A stretch of DNA of 64,000 nucleotides from Prorocentrum cordatum (GCA_963575745.1 CAUYUJ010014628.1:318556-382555), one strand, 5' to 3'; numbered from the stretch's first letter, positions 21,510 through 32,759 are shown. The notes: a model not told the origin generated them from the letters alone. Numbers and translations: made by a program.

Positions 21510-22886
21510 TCTCTTTATGTTCGGCGATGACGGGCGTCATGACGTAACGCCCCCCCCCCCCGCCGTGTGGCTCTGGCACCACAGCCGCGCCCGCGCGCAC
21601 GACGCGACGAGCGACGAGCGACGACAACGACGACGAAGACGACGAGGACGACGCGAGCAGCATGTAGGTGGCGATATGCCCCACTGCGCCTGTGTACACA
21701 TCGCTGGCGTGCACCACAACGCGCGCGAACATCGCAACACCTGCGCACACCGCAAGAACCGTGTGCAACGCATCGCCTGTGTACACCACAGTGCTTGCAC
21801 ACACACTACAGCGCCTGTGTACATGCGTACACCGCAGCAAACCATGTGCAACAGAGCGCCTGTGCACACCACAATGCTTGAGTGCACCGCAGCGCCTGTG
21901 CACGCCACAGCGCCTGTCTACACCACAGCATCCACGTGCAACGCACCGCGACTGTACACCACAGTGCCTGTGTGCAGGACAGTGCTGATAATCGAATGCG
22001 GCGTTCTTCCCTTTTCCCTCCTCCTCCACCTCCACCTCCACCTCCTTCTCCTAATCCTCCTCCTCTTCCTCCTCCTCCTCGTCCTCTTCCTCCACCTCCT
22101 CCTCCTTACGCCCTGTCGTGCGGGGTGGCGCTACAGCGCACGTGCGCAATTCAGCGCGCACTGCACCGCATAATGGTCTATTGCATCGGTCCAGTTGGTT
22201 CTCGGACGGCCAATTGAATTGGATATTCCTGGACGCAGATAGGAGAAATTAGGGTGATGGGGGCGGACTCGGGAGAACTCGTAGATTCCAGCGGCGCTCC
22301 TTTGTCCATAAGGATTCATTTGTATTGTTTTCTGTGGAATCCACAAGCGCTTCAGTTTGTCAGAAGGATTCCTTCTAACATTATATATATATATATATAT
22401 ATATATATGCAAGTGTGGCGCTGTGTTGCACACGGTTGCTGTGGTGCACACAGGCGCCGTGGTGCACACAGGCACTGCAATGCACGCAGGCATGAAGGTG
22501 TACACTGGTGCTGTGTTGCGCACGGCTGATGTGGTGTACGCAGGCGCTGCGGTGTACACAACAGCTGTTGTGCCTGCGAGCACGGTGGCACAAACTGACG
22601 CTGTGTTGCACGCGGCTGCCGTGGTGTACGTAGGCGGCGTGGTGTACACAGGCGCTGTGGTGCACGCAGCCACTGTGGTGTACACAGGCGTTGTGGTGCA
22701 GATCGACACCCACATGCTGGTGCTACCCGTCCTCGGTCCTTCCGAAGCATTCCCAGACGCCGCCGGCGCGAAACATGCTGTCATCGACCCCCCCCCACCC
22801 CCCCCGGATGATTGCCGTGATCGGCCCGGAACAAATAACAGGATCCAGCCGCGTCCGCGCGCACGACGACGATGAGCGACGAGCCA

Positions 22887-22928
<42 letters not shown>

Positions 22929-23070
22929 CTCCTATGCGGATTCCTGCGCGGAAACCTACGCGGATCCCAGCGCGCACGGCGGCAGTGCCCGGAGCGCACC
23001 GGGGGGGGGGGTACGTCAGGGGGGGGTGCGGGGGCCATGACGCCCGTCATGCCCAAAGCAAAAAAGAAAT
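21510..23070. repeat. Inverted satellite pair around a TA microsatellite
   Basis: The left arm is a ~24-bp tandem repeat with CACCACAGCGCCTGTGTACA (21690-21990). The right arm carries the same unit reversed (GTGGTGCACACAGGCGC, 22410-22700). The outer edges also mirror one another: ATGACGGGCGTCATGACG (21528) and GGGGCCATGACGCCCGTCAT (23030), each beside a poly-C or poly-G run and a GACGAC tract. Between the arms are a TCC tract (22016-22112) and (TA)n at 22382-22408. Reading frames here are satellite artefacts. Confidence 0.85.
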
Positions 23071-23229
23071 GGTCTCATAGCTGATGCAGTTGTTTGCATG
23101 TATATCCTTCTCCTTCTTCTTGTTCGAGAGAGAGAGAGAGAGAAAGGAACATTAGCCTGGCGAAGAATCCAACCAGATGCAGTTGTCAGTACCACAGCTG
23201 CGGGTTTCATCTTCAATGGAACTCCCCAT

Positions 23230-24950
23230 AGGACTACGGAACGTGTGAGGGGTGTGCCGAGATGGGTGCCACTGGGGCATTCGGCGAAGCTCCCTGTGGG
23301 GACGTGAAACACGCGCGGGGCGTGCCGACATGGGTGGCGGAAACGCATGTGCGGGCCGCCACTGGGGCCTCCAGTGGAGCTCCCTATGGGGCCCCGAAAC
23401 ATGATGCTGCTGCGGGGGTGGGAGCCGGGATGGGCGGCGGAAACGTATGTAAGCGCCGCTACTGGGGCCTTCGGTGGAGCTCCCTATGGGGCCACGAAGC
23501 GCGTGAGGGGTGTACTGGGATGTGTGGCGGGGACGCATGTGAGCGCCGCCGCTGGGGCCTTCGGTGCAGCTTTCCATGGGGCCACGAAACGTTTGATGGC
23601 TGTGCCGAATTGGGTGCGGGTGGTGACGCATGCGGGCGGTGCCACTGGCCACGAAACCTGTTGTTGTGAGGGGCGTGCCGGGATGGGTGGCGGGGACGCA
23701 TGTGAACGCGGCCGCTGGGGCCTTCGGTGGAGCTTCCTAGGGGGCCACGAAACGTGTGAGGGGTGTGCCGAATAGGGTGGGTGTGGGTGACGCATGTGAG
23801 CGCCGCCACTGGGGCCTCCGGTGGATGATGGGGCCACGAAACCTGTCAGGGATGTGCCGAAATGAGCGTGCGGGACGCATGCGCATGTGAGCGCCGCCAC
23901 TTGGGCCTTCGGTGGAGCTCCCTATGGGGCCACGAAGCGTGTGAGGGGTGTGCCGAATTGGGTATGCGTGACGCATGCGGGCGGCAGCACTTGGGCCTTC
24001 GGTGGAGCTCCCTATGGGGCCACGAAACGCGTGAGGGGTGTGCCGATTGGGTGTGCGGGACGCATGCGGGCGGCAGCACTGGGGCCTTCGGTGGGGCTCC
24101 CTATGGGGCCACGAAACGTGTGAGGGGTGTGCCGAATTGGGTGTGCGGGACGCATGCGGGCGGCAGCACTGGGGCCTTCGGTGGGGCTCCCTATGGGGCC
24201 ACGAAACGTGTGAGGGGTGTGCCGAATTGGGTGTGCGGGACGCATGCGGGCGGCAGCACTGGGGCCTTCGGTGGGGCTCCCTATGGGGCCACGAAACGTG
24301 TGAGGGGTGTGCCGAATTGGGTGTGCGTGACGCATGCGGGCGGCAGCACTGGGGCCTTCGGTGGGGCTCCCTATGGGGCCACGAAACGTGTGAGGGGTGT
24401 GCCGAATTGGGTGTGCGGACGCATGCGGGCGGCAGCACTGGGGCCTTCGGTGGGCTCCCTATGGGGCCACGAAACGTGTGAGGGGTGTGCGAATTGGGTG
24501 TGGGGACGCATGGGCGACGGTGGGGCTCCCTATGGGGCCACGAAACGTGTGAGGGGTGTGCCGAATTGGGTGTGGGTGACGCATGCGGGCGGCAGCACTG
24601 GGGCCTTCGGTGGAGCTCCCTATGGGGCCACGAAACGTGTGAGGGGTGTGCCGAATTGGGTGTGGTGACGCATGCGGGCGGCAGCACTGGGGCCTTCGGT
24701 GGAGCTCCCTATGGGGCCACGAAACGTGTGAGGGGTGTGCCGAATTGGGTGTGCGGGACGCATGCGGGCGGCAGCACTGGGGCCTTCGGCGGAGCTCCCT
24801 ATGGGGCCACGAAACGGTGTACTGGGTGGGTGAAGAGGAGAGGAGGAGAGGAGGAGAAGAGAGGAGGAGAGGAGAGGAGAGGAGAGGAGGACGCGGGGAC
24901 CGTCTCTTCAAAACGAGGACCCAACACCACAGGATGGTTGGGAAAAAAAG
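23230..24950. repeat. Satellite block B (90-bp units), inverse of block A
   Basis: About 18 units. From 24061 to 24331 the period is exactly 90 bp. Each unit has ACTGGGGCCTTCGGTGGAGC, TCCCTATGGGGCCACGAAAC and GTGTGAGGGGTGTGCCGAAT. It then runs into a GAGGAG tract and TCTTCAAAACGAGGACCCAA then CACCACAGGATG, the reverse complement of the start of block A. Units are more uniform here than in block A, suggesting recent homogenisation. Confidence 0.9.
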
Positions 24951-25875
24951 GAAAGGAAAGAAAGGAGGCACCGAACCCTCGAAAAATGAGGCCCCCGAAG
25001 CTACCCCCAACCAAATGAAGCCAGTGCCACCTCATTTGACGACGCGGCGCGTCGATTTCGTGTGGAAAATGAGCCCGTCGCCAATCCGCGCGCCTTTATC
25101 CAAGCTTTCGTTTCCTCTACGGGGACGAAAAGGAAGGAGGGGGGACAAGGGAAGAAGAAGAAAAAGAAGAAGGAAGGGACAACCTCTCTGCTAAGGTTTC
25201 GGGCTGCGCACAGACAGCCTCCCCGGGTAGTCCCATCTGGCCTGAACAGCCCCCCCATGTAGTCCCAGTTGGGCTCACCAGGCCTCCCGCGTACTCGGGG
25301 GCAGTCTCAACACATCAACCCTAGGGCGCCGAGCGCCACAAGCGGAGGCGGCGCCAATGTGTTGAGACCGCCCCAGGCTACTCGGAGGCCTGTTGAGGCC
25401 AGCTGGGACTATCGCAGGGTGGCCCGAGGGAACACGCCAGAGCCTGAGGGAACGAAAAGGAAATCCCCAGACATGTGAACGTTTTTTTTCTTCGGCGTTT
25501 CGACATTGGGCACCAGGGGAGTGGAGGGGGGGGGGTCTGGCTCCGGACCTGTGCTTAACGCGACTGCTTGCAACTGTGCGTCCTATGGGGGAGCCTCCAT
25601 CTGCCTGAAGCAATCTTCTGGCGGTCTCCCGGGGCCCAGCGGAGGGCCCCAGGCGACCGAACACTGCTATGAACACCGCTCGCCTGGACGTCTGTCGCGG
25701 CGCGAGCGTGCATGGGGAGGGTCGGGGGGGGGTGGCCCAAATGGTCGGTAAAGAAGAAAGCCCTACAGGAGCCTTTTAGGGCCCCCTTTGGGGCCAGGTG
25801 CTGCCCCAAAGGGGCCCTGAAGGGCCCCTTTGGGGCCTTGTTCTGAACCCCCATTTGGGCCACCTTCCATTACCA
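24951..25875. other. Intergenic with hairpins
   Basis: Inverted repeat GCAGTCTCAACACAT / ATGTGTTGAGACCGC at about 25302-25371, and GGCCCC-rich palindromes (CCCCTTTGGGGCC) at about 25770-25840. No gene. Confidence 0.5.
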
Positions 25876-25986
25876 TTAGGTCGGGCATGTCCTCATACAG
25901 GCGGATTTTGGACGACAAATACAAAATTAGCCTGACAATCCACAATCTATATATATATATATACATATACATGTACATATATATAT

Positions 25987-26017
<31 letters not shown>

Positions 26018-26092
26018 GGAAACTCGTCTCCAGACCATTATGTTACTATTCGTGGGTATGTATTCCTTCTGCAGAGGGAAATGCCCGACTTG
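25876..26092. mobile_element. TIR-A element, copy 10, TA-expanded
   Basis: Left end TTAGGTCGGGCATGTCCTCA then TACAGGCGGATTTTGGACGA. The interior carries a (TA)n microsatellite (25948-26018) that lengthens the copy to about 215 bp. Right end ATTCCTTCTGCAGAGGGAAA then TGCCCGACTTG. Confidence 0.8.
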
Positions 26093-26109
26093 ACATTACC
26101 ACCCGCCCG

Positions 26110-26257
26110 AGGAGAAGGGCGCGGATGTTTTGGATCTGAGCTGGATCCCCCATCCCTGGCGCGCGGAGCGCGCTCGGGGCGGCGCCGGAGGCGCCGCCGA
26201 GGGGGCCAAGCGCGGATCCAAGAAATCCGCGCGGTGCGCCGAAAGTTCACGTTTATG
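26110..26257. mobile_element. FB-B fold-back element, copy 8
   Basis: GGCGCGGATGTTTTGGATCT, the palindromes CCTGGCGCGCGGAGCGCGC and GGCGCCGGAGGCGCCGCC, right arm GGATCCAAGAAATCCGCGCG then GTGCGCCGAAAGTTCACG ending GTTTATG. Confidence 0.75.
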
Positions 26258-26289
26258 CAATATTGTGTTCTTCGACTGATGTTTGTCGC

Positions 26290-26434
26290 GGCGCGAGCAT
26301 GTCCTCCTACAGGTGAAGCTTGGACGAACAATTGAAAATCGTCCAAACATGCGCAAGCAAAATAAAACATTGTCCCCCGACTATTCGTTGACTCCTCTAG
26401 AGTCTTCCTCCTGTAGAGGGACAAACCCGACGTC
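26290..26434. mobile_element. TIR-A element, copy 11
   Basis: GCGCGAGCATGTCCTCCTAC then AGGTGAAGCTTGGACGAACA; right end TCTTCCTCCTGTAGAGGGAC then AAACCCGACGTC. The left terminal bases have been replaced. Confidence 0.7.
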
Positions 26435-26715
26435 ACGCTCGTCCTGATGCTTGTCGCAGCGCGAGCCTGCCTGGGGAGGGAAGGGCAGGAGAGCCCAGAA
26501 TCGACTCGACAACTCGGATCGGTGGTCGAAATGAATCCGATCGGCGGAAATCGGCAGCCGATTCGGGAGAAGTCGAATCGGCGGAAACCGGCACGCTGGT
26601 GGGCCTCCATGGGGAACTCGGAAGCCGCACCGGACTCCGCAGCGAGCCGAATCGGAATCGGAAGCCGTCGAGATCAAACCGGATCAAATCGGGGGAATCG
26701 AAACGAGCCCTGGAA

Positions 26716-26908
26716 TTAAGTCGGGCCTGTCCCCCTACAGGGGGATTTGCGACGAAAAATAAAAAATGCTCCCAAAATAATCAAAACATATTCCAACAAT
26801 AGTCCGGAGATTTTTGTTTTGAGTAATGTTTGACCTTTTTGGGGTATTCTTGGGGTATTCTTTATTTTTCGTCGAACATCCCCCTGTAGGGGGACACGCC
26901 CGACATAA
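26716..26908. mobile_element. TIR-A element, copy 12, long inverted ends
   Basis: TTAAGTCGGGCCTGTCCCCC then TACAGGGGGATTTGCGACGA at the left. The right end repeats this in reverse for about 35 bp (TTTTTCGTCGAACATCCCCC then TGTAGGGGGACACGCCCGAC), so the inverted ends are longer here than in other copies. Confidence 0.8.
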
Positions 26909-27793
26909 GCCAAACGCCCCCCGCCCGCCCCACCCCCGAGACGCGCCTTCGAGGCTCACCTCGCTGCGGGGCGTCGGGCCTGGGCACGGGGCCGGCGGCC
27001 ACGTCTCGGATCCTCGGCGAGGGGGAGGTCGCCCTCGTCCTCGTCGTCGTCCTCGTCGTCGTCGTCGTCGTCCTCGTCGTCCTCGTCGTCGTCGTCGTCG
27101 TCGTCCTCGTCGTCGTCGTCCTCGTCCTCGTCGTCCTCGTCGTCGTCGTCGTCGTTGTCGTCGTCGTCGTCGACGTCGTCGTCGTGGGGGGGAACCCCAA
27201 AGTATGCCAAGAACAGCAAACAACGTTCTTAGAAACAAACCCAATGTGCGAAACCAAGACGGTCTCAGCCAGAAATGTTCTGAGACCATTCCGTGCAGAC
27301 CAGACAAGGTCATCAGAGCATTCTTTCATTGCACCGGCCTTGCAGACGTGCTGCAGCGGATTTCTGCGTGGATTTTTGCCCGAAGCAGCGAGCGAAAAAC
27401 GAAGTGAATCTCGCGTGGATTCCTTGTGGTCTTCATTCCTGGCCCCCCCCCCCCACACGAAAACACACGACATTCACCTCGAAATCCGGAACGAAATTCT
27501 CCAGGACACCCCGGGCCCACCCTATCGTTTCCGACCGACATCCCCTCTGCGATGCTGGCGCCATGAACTCTTCGGTGGACCTGCGCAGGCGAGCCAGGAC
27601 GTTTCGCCACTGCTCGAAGTGGGGCCGGGCGGGGATGGCTCTGCGCAGGCCGGCTCCGCGCAGGGCGGCTGCGGGGCGCGCGAGGCCCGCCAGGTGGGAG
27701 GCCACTGCTGGGAGGTGCTCGGCAGAACGCCCACGGGCTGCTGAGCCCGATGACCCGCCAATCGGAAGAATAGGAGAAGATAAACGGCATAAG
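26909..27793. other. Intergenic with GTC/CGT microsatellite
   Basis: A GTC/CTC trinucleotide tract lies at about 27030-27183. Acidic or Arg-rich reading frames across it are repeat-derived. Degraded GTTCTTAGAA and GTTCTGAGACC motifs follow (27208-27290). No gene. Confidence 0.55.
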
Positions 27794-27950
27794 CATAAAC
27801 TTTCAGCTCTCCGCGCGGATTTCCTGGATCTGCGCTGGGCCCCCTCCCTGGCGGCCCCGCTGGCGCCAGCGGGCGGCGCCAGCGGGGCCGCCAGGGGAGC
27901 CAACGCAGATCCGAGAAATCCGCGCGGAGGGCCGAACGTTCATGTTTATG
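27794..27950. mobile_element. FB-B fold-back element, copy 9
   Basis: CATAAACTTTCAGCTCTCCG and CGCGGATTTCCTGGATCTGC at the left; CGAGAAATCCGCGCGGAGGG then CCGAACGTTCATGTTTATG at the right; central palindrome GCTGGCGCCAGCGGGCGGCG. Both CATAAAC ends are intact. Confidence 0.8.
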
Positions 27951-27979
27951 GCGCTCTTTCTCCCTCGACAGAAGTACGT

Positions 27980-28145
27980 GGACACGTGAAGTAGGACGGC
28001 AGCCAAAGTAGGTCGGGCCCGGGCCCGCCCAGGAAATAGCAACAGAACAACAAAACACATCGATTCTTGAAATAGGAAGGCGCTTCAAGCTGATTGGGAT
28101 CAGGGAGTCCAGGAGATCCTGTTTTCGGCGACTGGCGTGCACTTG
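27980..28145. repeat. Dispersed repeat family G, copy 2
   Basis: Counterpart of 2253-2412 in the same orientation. The FB-B copy immediately to its left is absent from the first locus. Confidence 0.6.
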
Positions 28146-28791
28146 TGGGTACCAGAACCAGTGCGGCGACAGACTAAGGCGGTGGCCTCGTAGTCCCCAG
28201 CGACCTCACCGCGCGGCCCGTCTCCGCACGGTCTTTTGGACCCTGGAGGCCCCAGTCGTCGGAGACATCCTCGGACAACGACCCAAGCAGCAAAACCGTG
28301 CGGTGGCCACGAATTCCCACTGGGCTTTTGTTCGGCCCTGCATGCCGAACAGCTATGCGCCGTACCATTCCTGGCCTGGGTCGAAGATGTACTTACGACG
28401 ACTCGGGAGACGCCAGCGCGGTAGGGGGCACGCAGGTCGTCCGCGCGGAGCTGCTGGGATGTGGTCGTGAGAACGGTTAAGGGATATTAAACCGAACTGA
28501 GGGGCCACAAAGCCGGATTGAGCACGGCATTAAGCCGGAGTGTAATGGATTTACAGCGCACCAGGATTCCGCGGGATCAGGCCAACATCAGTCAGGACGG
28601 TTCTCGACCACGGATGCGGTCGGGGCGTTGAAGCCTGGGGACTGGGAAATGGATAGCGTGTCGCGCCAGAGCGCGGTGGGCCAGAGACAACGGAGCGACA
28701 CGCCATCCAGCAGTTCCCGACCGTATATCAGCACCGATGCTGAACTTAACCTCCCAAGAGTTGCATCCTGACGCCAAGGATATAGGCCTTC
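28146..28791. other. Intergenic, no gene seen
   Basis: No supportable feature. Confidence 0.45.
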
Positions 28792-29000
28792 TATATGGGG
28801 TCGGAAGATCGAGCCGAATCGGCGATGCATCGGCGATGCCTCAGGGATGCACCGGCGACGCATCGTCGACGTCGGCGATGCATCGGCGACGTCAACGTGA
28901 AACACATCGGGCCCCACATCGAGCCGCATCGGCGGTGCATCAACGAGGCGGCGCGAACCTTCGAACCCATCTGCTGGGACCCCATCTAAGAGGCCTAGAT
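28792..29000. mobile_element. HP-C hairpin element, copy 4
   Basis: ATGGGGTCGGAAGATCG at the left, GCTGGGACCCCATCT at the right followed by AAGAGGCCTAG. The core has several GCATCGGCGATGC units and GCATCGTCGACGTCGG. Confidence 0.75.
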
Positions 29001-29698
29001 AAAGAGCCCGAAGACGCGCACAGCTGGATCCGCACGGCCAGTCATCGCGCCGCGAGGCAAGCTCACGACTGTGAGGAGGCATCCGGTAATCTTCGGCCCC
29101 CGGGGGGCCCCTGCCCGGCTCATTGGGGCCGTCCACGACGGCTGGGGCCGAGACGCCGGTCCCCGGGGAAGAGCTGGCGGCGCGCACAGATCGGCGGCGA
29201 GCGAGGGGGGGGGGAAGAGAGGAGCAGAAGGCCTTCTCGGAGGACTCGGAAGCCCCCTGGCCTTCCGAGGAGTGTTCGGAGCCTTCCCCGAAGATGGAGG
29301 AAAAAGAACTGTGCACATACACCGATTCTGGCCAGGCCCATCCTGAGCCCAGGATCGGTGCATACGCCCTCCTACCTTGGCCAGGAAGGCATATGCACCG
29401 ATCCTGGGTCAAGGATGGGCCTTGCCAGGATCGGTGCATGTGCATAGTTCTCCTCGCCCGAGAGGACACAAACAGCTTCTCAGAAGGCGCGAGGGCCTCT
29501 GAGGAGTCCCGCCGCCTTCCGAGAAGGCCTCTTCCTTCTCACTCCCCCCCGCGCTCGCCGCGGAGCACGAAAGGGGCCCCGGGAGACACGAATACATCGA
29601 CGCAATCTAACAGGCCTCCCCCCCTATTTGCCCATCTTCTCTGGGCGGTTGTCTTCCCCCCCCCACGCCTCATATGTTCCCCTATAAGATGACTTGTG
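29001..29698. other. Intergenic with GGATCGGTGCAT hairpin
   Basis: At about 29303-29452 the motif AGGATCGGTGCATA and its complement TATGCACCGATCC occur several times in alternating orientation and can form a branched hairpin. No gene. Confidence 0.5.
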
Positions 29699-29944
29699 GC
29701 TGTGTGCTTTTTTACCTTGGATGCTCGTTCTGGGGACCTTCCTGGAGCCACTCGCTCCACTCGTGCGTCGAAGCTGCGTCGAACGTCAGTCGAGTTGGGT
29801 CGACCCTGAGTCGAACCTGTGTCGAACTTGAGTCGAACCTGAGTCGAACTTGACTCGAACTCGAGTCGAACTGGGGTCGAACAGATCCGTTAGGTGGGCT
29901 CCAGGAAGGTCCCCGAAACGAGCATCGAAGCTGTGTGCTTTTTT
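29699..29944. mobile_element. TIR element with 15-bp flanking duplication
   Basis: GCTGTGTGCTTTTTT occurs on both sides (29699-29713 and 29930-29944), like a target-site duplication. Just inside are inverted ends of about 30 bp: GATGCTCGTTCTGGGGACCT then TCCTGGAGCC on the left and GGCTCCAGGAAGGTCCCCGA then AACGAGCATC on the right, with two mismatches. The interior is a degenerate ~12-bp tandem repeat of GTCGAACCTGA. No reading frame. Confidence 0.8.
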
Positions 29945-30334
29945 CCCCCTCTTGAGAACAGGAGGGCGTGGCGCGAAGGGAGCGGTCTTCTGGGCAGGCG
30001 CGGGGGGCTCGTGATGGGCGGCCGGGGGTCCTCGGAGGAGCGGTCGCGCGCCTCTGAGAAGGCGCCCCTGGCTGCCCACTCCCCCGCCTGCTTACAGTCG
30101 GGGCCTTGACCTAAGGAACCCTAAGTAAGGAACGAGGCCTTTTTTTCCATAAGTTAAACTTCGATTTCCGATCGAAAACATAAGGAAAACCTGAGGCAAG
30201 CTTTGAAACACTTAAGGGACGCGGAGCCCCTCCCCAACGAAAAGGGTTCCTTCTTCAGGGCCCCGCCTGCTTCGGCTTCGTCAAGGGGCATAAGGACACA
30301 CACACACACACACACACACACATAAATGCATACA
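29945..30334. other. Intergenic with short CA tract
   Basis: (CA)n at 30296-30322. No gene. Confidence 0.5.
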
Positions 30335-30415
30335 TATAAACATATTCCCCATAGTTTCCCATATTTTCTGGGGGATCGCCGATTCATTGTGTCTGTGTGT
30401 CTTTTTCCAACCTGA
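30335..30415. repeat. FAM-S dispersed repeat, copy 2
   Basis: TTCCCATATTTTCTGGGGGA then TCGCCGATTCATTGTGTCTG then TGTGTCTTTTTCC, ending directly at a TIR-A left end. Confidence 0.65.
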
Positions 30416-30480
30416 CTTCGGTCGGGCCTGTTCCCCCTACAGGGGAATCTTGGGGCTAACAATAAAATTATCCCGGCAAA
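30416..30480. mobile_element. TIR-A element, copy 13 (left end only)
   Basis: TTCGGTCGGGCCTGTTCCCC then CTACAGGGGAATCTTGGGGC. No matching right end follows within 300 bp, so the copy is truncated. Confidence 0.6.
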
Positions 30481-30574
30481 GCAACCTAACAGCGATGTGT
30501 AGAAGCATATCTGGAAGCATTCCCCTTAAGATTTAGGTGAGAATCCAGTTGTAGAATTCTGCTGTTCTCGCAGT

Positions 30575-31475
30575 CGCAGACTCAGCCTGCCTCGGCTTGC
30601 CTCGGCCTCGCCTCAGCCTGCCTCGGCCTCAGCCTCAGCCTCAGCCTGCCTCAGCCTCAGCCTGCATCAGCCTCAGCCTCAGCCTGCCTCAGCCGCAGCC
30701 TCAGCCTCAGCCTCAGCCTTGCCTCAGCCTCAGCCTCAGCCTCAGCCTCAGCCTCAGCCTCAGCCTGCCTCGGCCTCAGCCTCAGCCCTCAGCCTGCCTC
30801 AGCCTCAGCCTGCCTCAGCCTCAGCCTGCATCAGCCTCAGCCTCAGGCCTCAGCCTCAGCCTCAGCCTCAGCCTGCCTCCTCAGCTTCAGCCTCAGCCTC
30901 AGCCTCAGCCTGCCTCAGCCTCAGCCTCAGCCTCAGCCTCAGCCTCAGCCTCAGCCTCAGCCTGCATCAGCCTCAGCCCTGCCTCAGCCTCAGCCTCAGC
31001 CTGCCTCAGCCTCAGCCTCAGCCGCAACTTGCCTCAGCCTCAGCCACAGCCTCAGCCTCAGCCTGCCTCAGCTTCAGCCTCAGCCTCAGCCTGCCTGGGC
31101 TTGCCTCGGCCTCAGCCTCAGCCTGCCTCAGCCTCAGCCTGCCTCAGCCTCAGCCTCAGCCTCAGCCTCCTCAGCCTGCCTCAGCCTCAGCCTGCATCAG
31201 CCTCAGCCTCAGCCTGCCTCAGCCGCAGCTTGCCTCAGCCTCAGCTTCAGCCTCAGCCTCAGCCTGCCTCAGCTTCAGCCTCAGCCTCAGCCTGCCTCAG
31301 CCTGCCTCAGCCTCAGCCTCAGCCTGCCTCGGCCTCAGCCTCAGCCTCAGCCTGCCTCAGCCTCAGCGTCAGCCTCTCAGCCGCAGCCTGCATCAGCCTC
31401 AGCCTCGGCCTCAGCCTGCCTCAGGCTCAGTCTCAGCCTGCCTCAGCCTCAGCCTGCCTCAGCCTCAGCCTCACA
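30575..31475. repeat. CCTCAG hexanucleotide array
   Basis: About 900 bp of CCTCAG with regularly interspersed CCTGCCTCAG units. Six is a multiple of three, so long reading frames (Pro-Gln or Leu-Ser rich) stay open; they are not taken as genes. Confidence 0.95.
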
Positions 31476-31479
31476 GTTG

Positions 31480-31850
31480 GCTCCGGGCAATCAAAATGTA
31501 GCCTGGGAATGGTGTTATGGGAACACGAAGAACACGAAATGGCCTACAGTTGGCTCCGGGTATTCAAAATGTGGCCCGGGAATGGTGTTCTGGAACACGA
31601 AGAACACGAAGTGGCCTACAGTTGGCTCTGGGCATTCAAAATGTGACCGGGGAATGGTGTTCTGGGAACACGAAGAACACGAAGTGGCCTACAGTTGGCT
31701 CTGGGCATCCAAAATGTGGTCCGGAAATGATGTTCTGGGAACACGAAGAACACGAAGTGGCCTACGGTTGGCTCCGGGCATTCAAAATCATGCCCAGGAA
31801 TGGAGTTCTGGGAACTCGAAGACCACGAAAGGCGTTACTATTTGCTTAAA
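31480..31850. repeat. 73-bp tandem repeat, about five units
   Basis: GGCCTACAGTTGGCTCCGGG starts at 31541, 31612, 31686 and 31759, giving periods of 71, 74 and 73 bp. Each unit also has GGAATGGTGTTCTGGGAACA then CGAAGAACACGAAG. Confidence 0.9.
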
Positions 31851-32225
31851 ACGAGTTCCCCGGCATCCCCCCGGATCCTGCCCAGATCCCCCTGGGGAGT
31901 CATGATGCTCTCTTTTGACCCTACTAGACACCTATCAGTCTTCGCTGTTAGGTAAAAATCCGCCGACCCTGTCGGCGTGTGGACCCCCTGTCGGCGTGCG
32001 CTCAGTCGACGCATCCGTTATCATCTTTCCCTGTGTCTCCGTCGCCCCCTTTCATTGCACCCTCCTCTTCAAGGCTGCCAGCGAGAGAAAAACGATGCAA
32101 CGTCGCACCTAAGTCGAAGGGAAGCCCGTTCCCTTTGATCCCTCTCCCCCGGGCTCCCCCTCGAGGGGGAGCCCGGGGGGATCCCGGGGGGGGGGTCAGA
32201 TACGCATCCGCCCCTGGGCGTCCTG
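31851..32225. other. Intergenic, no gene seen
   Basis: Contains a GC-rich palindrome at about 32146-32185 (GGGCTCCCCCTCGAGGGGGA then GCCC). No gene. Confidence 0.5.
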
Positions 32226-32520
32226 GAGCCCCAAAAAGCGCCAAGACGCGCCAAGAGCAGTGCCAAAGAGGCTCCCAAGAAGGCCCCGAGACAGCCCCTT
32301 AAGAGGGCCCCGAGACGGTCCAAAAGGATCTCAAGACAGCCCAAGAATGCCCCAAGAGGGCCCCAAGCAGGCCCAAGAAGAGGACCACGAACCGACATTT
32401 CGAGGTTCCCGCCCCAAGAAGCCCGTGGAAGGCCCCAATTGGCCCGAAGAGGCCCCCAAGAGACCCCCAAGAGGCCCAACGGAGGCCACAACAGGCCCGA
32501 AACCATCCAAGCGGCCGTTC
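32226..32520. repeat. CCCCAAGAGGC minisatellite, solo
   Basis: The same 10-11 bp unit as inside family D elements but without their CCCACCAGCCC ends nearby; degenerate. Confidence 0.7.
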
Positions 32521-32759
32521 AACCACAACCCCAGCACGGTGGCGGGAAGGGCCGCAGGCCATAAGGCTCCCTGTCTGTCTCTGCTACGACTCCCTCGGCG
32601 CACATGGGGAACATCTCCTTCGCCTTCTCCTGCTCCCTTCCACCTTAATCCCCCTCCTCCTCCTCCTCCTCCTCCTCCTCCTCCTCGTATTCGTCGTCGT
32701 CGTCCTCAGGGTCGGCGGCACCAACTTTAAGGCCTTAGCATGACACCGGAGAAAAAAAA
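32521..32759. other. Intergenic with TCC run
   Basis: TCC run at 32648-32690 followed by a short CGTCGT run. No gene. Confidence 0.5.

Noticed and set aside
23737-24687. 316- and 268-residue frames in the 90-bp satellite
   Set aside because: Same periodicity effect (90 is divisible by 3), no recognisable domain.
30597-31646. 349-residue open frame and companions in the CCTCAG array
   Set aside because: The 6-bp period keeps frames open; composition is pure repeat and the frame continues into another tandem array.
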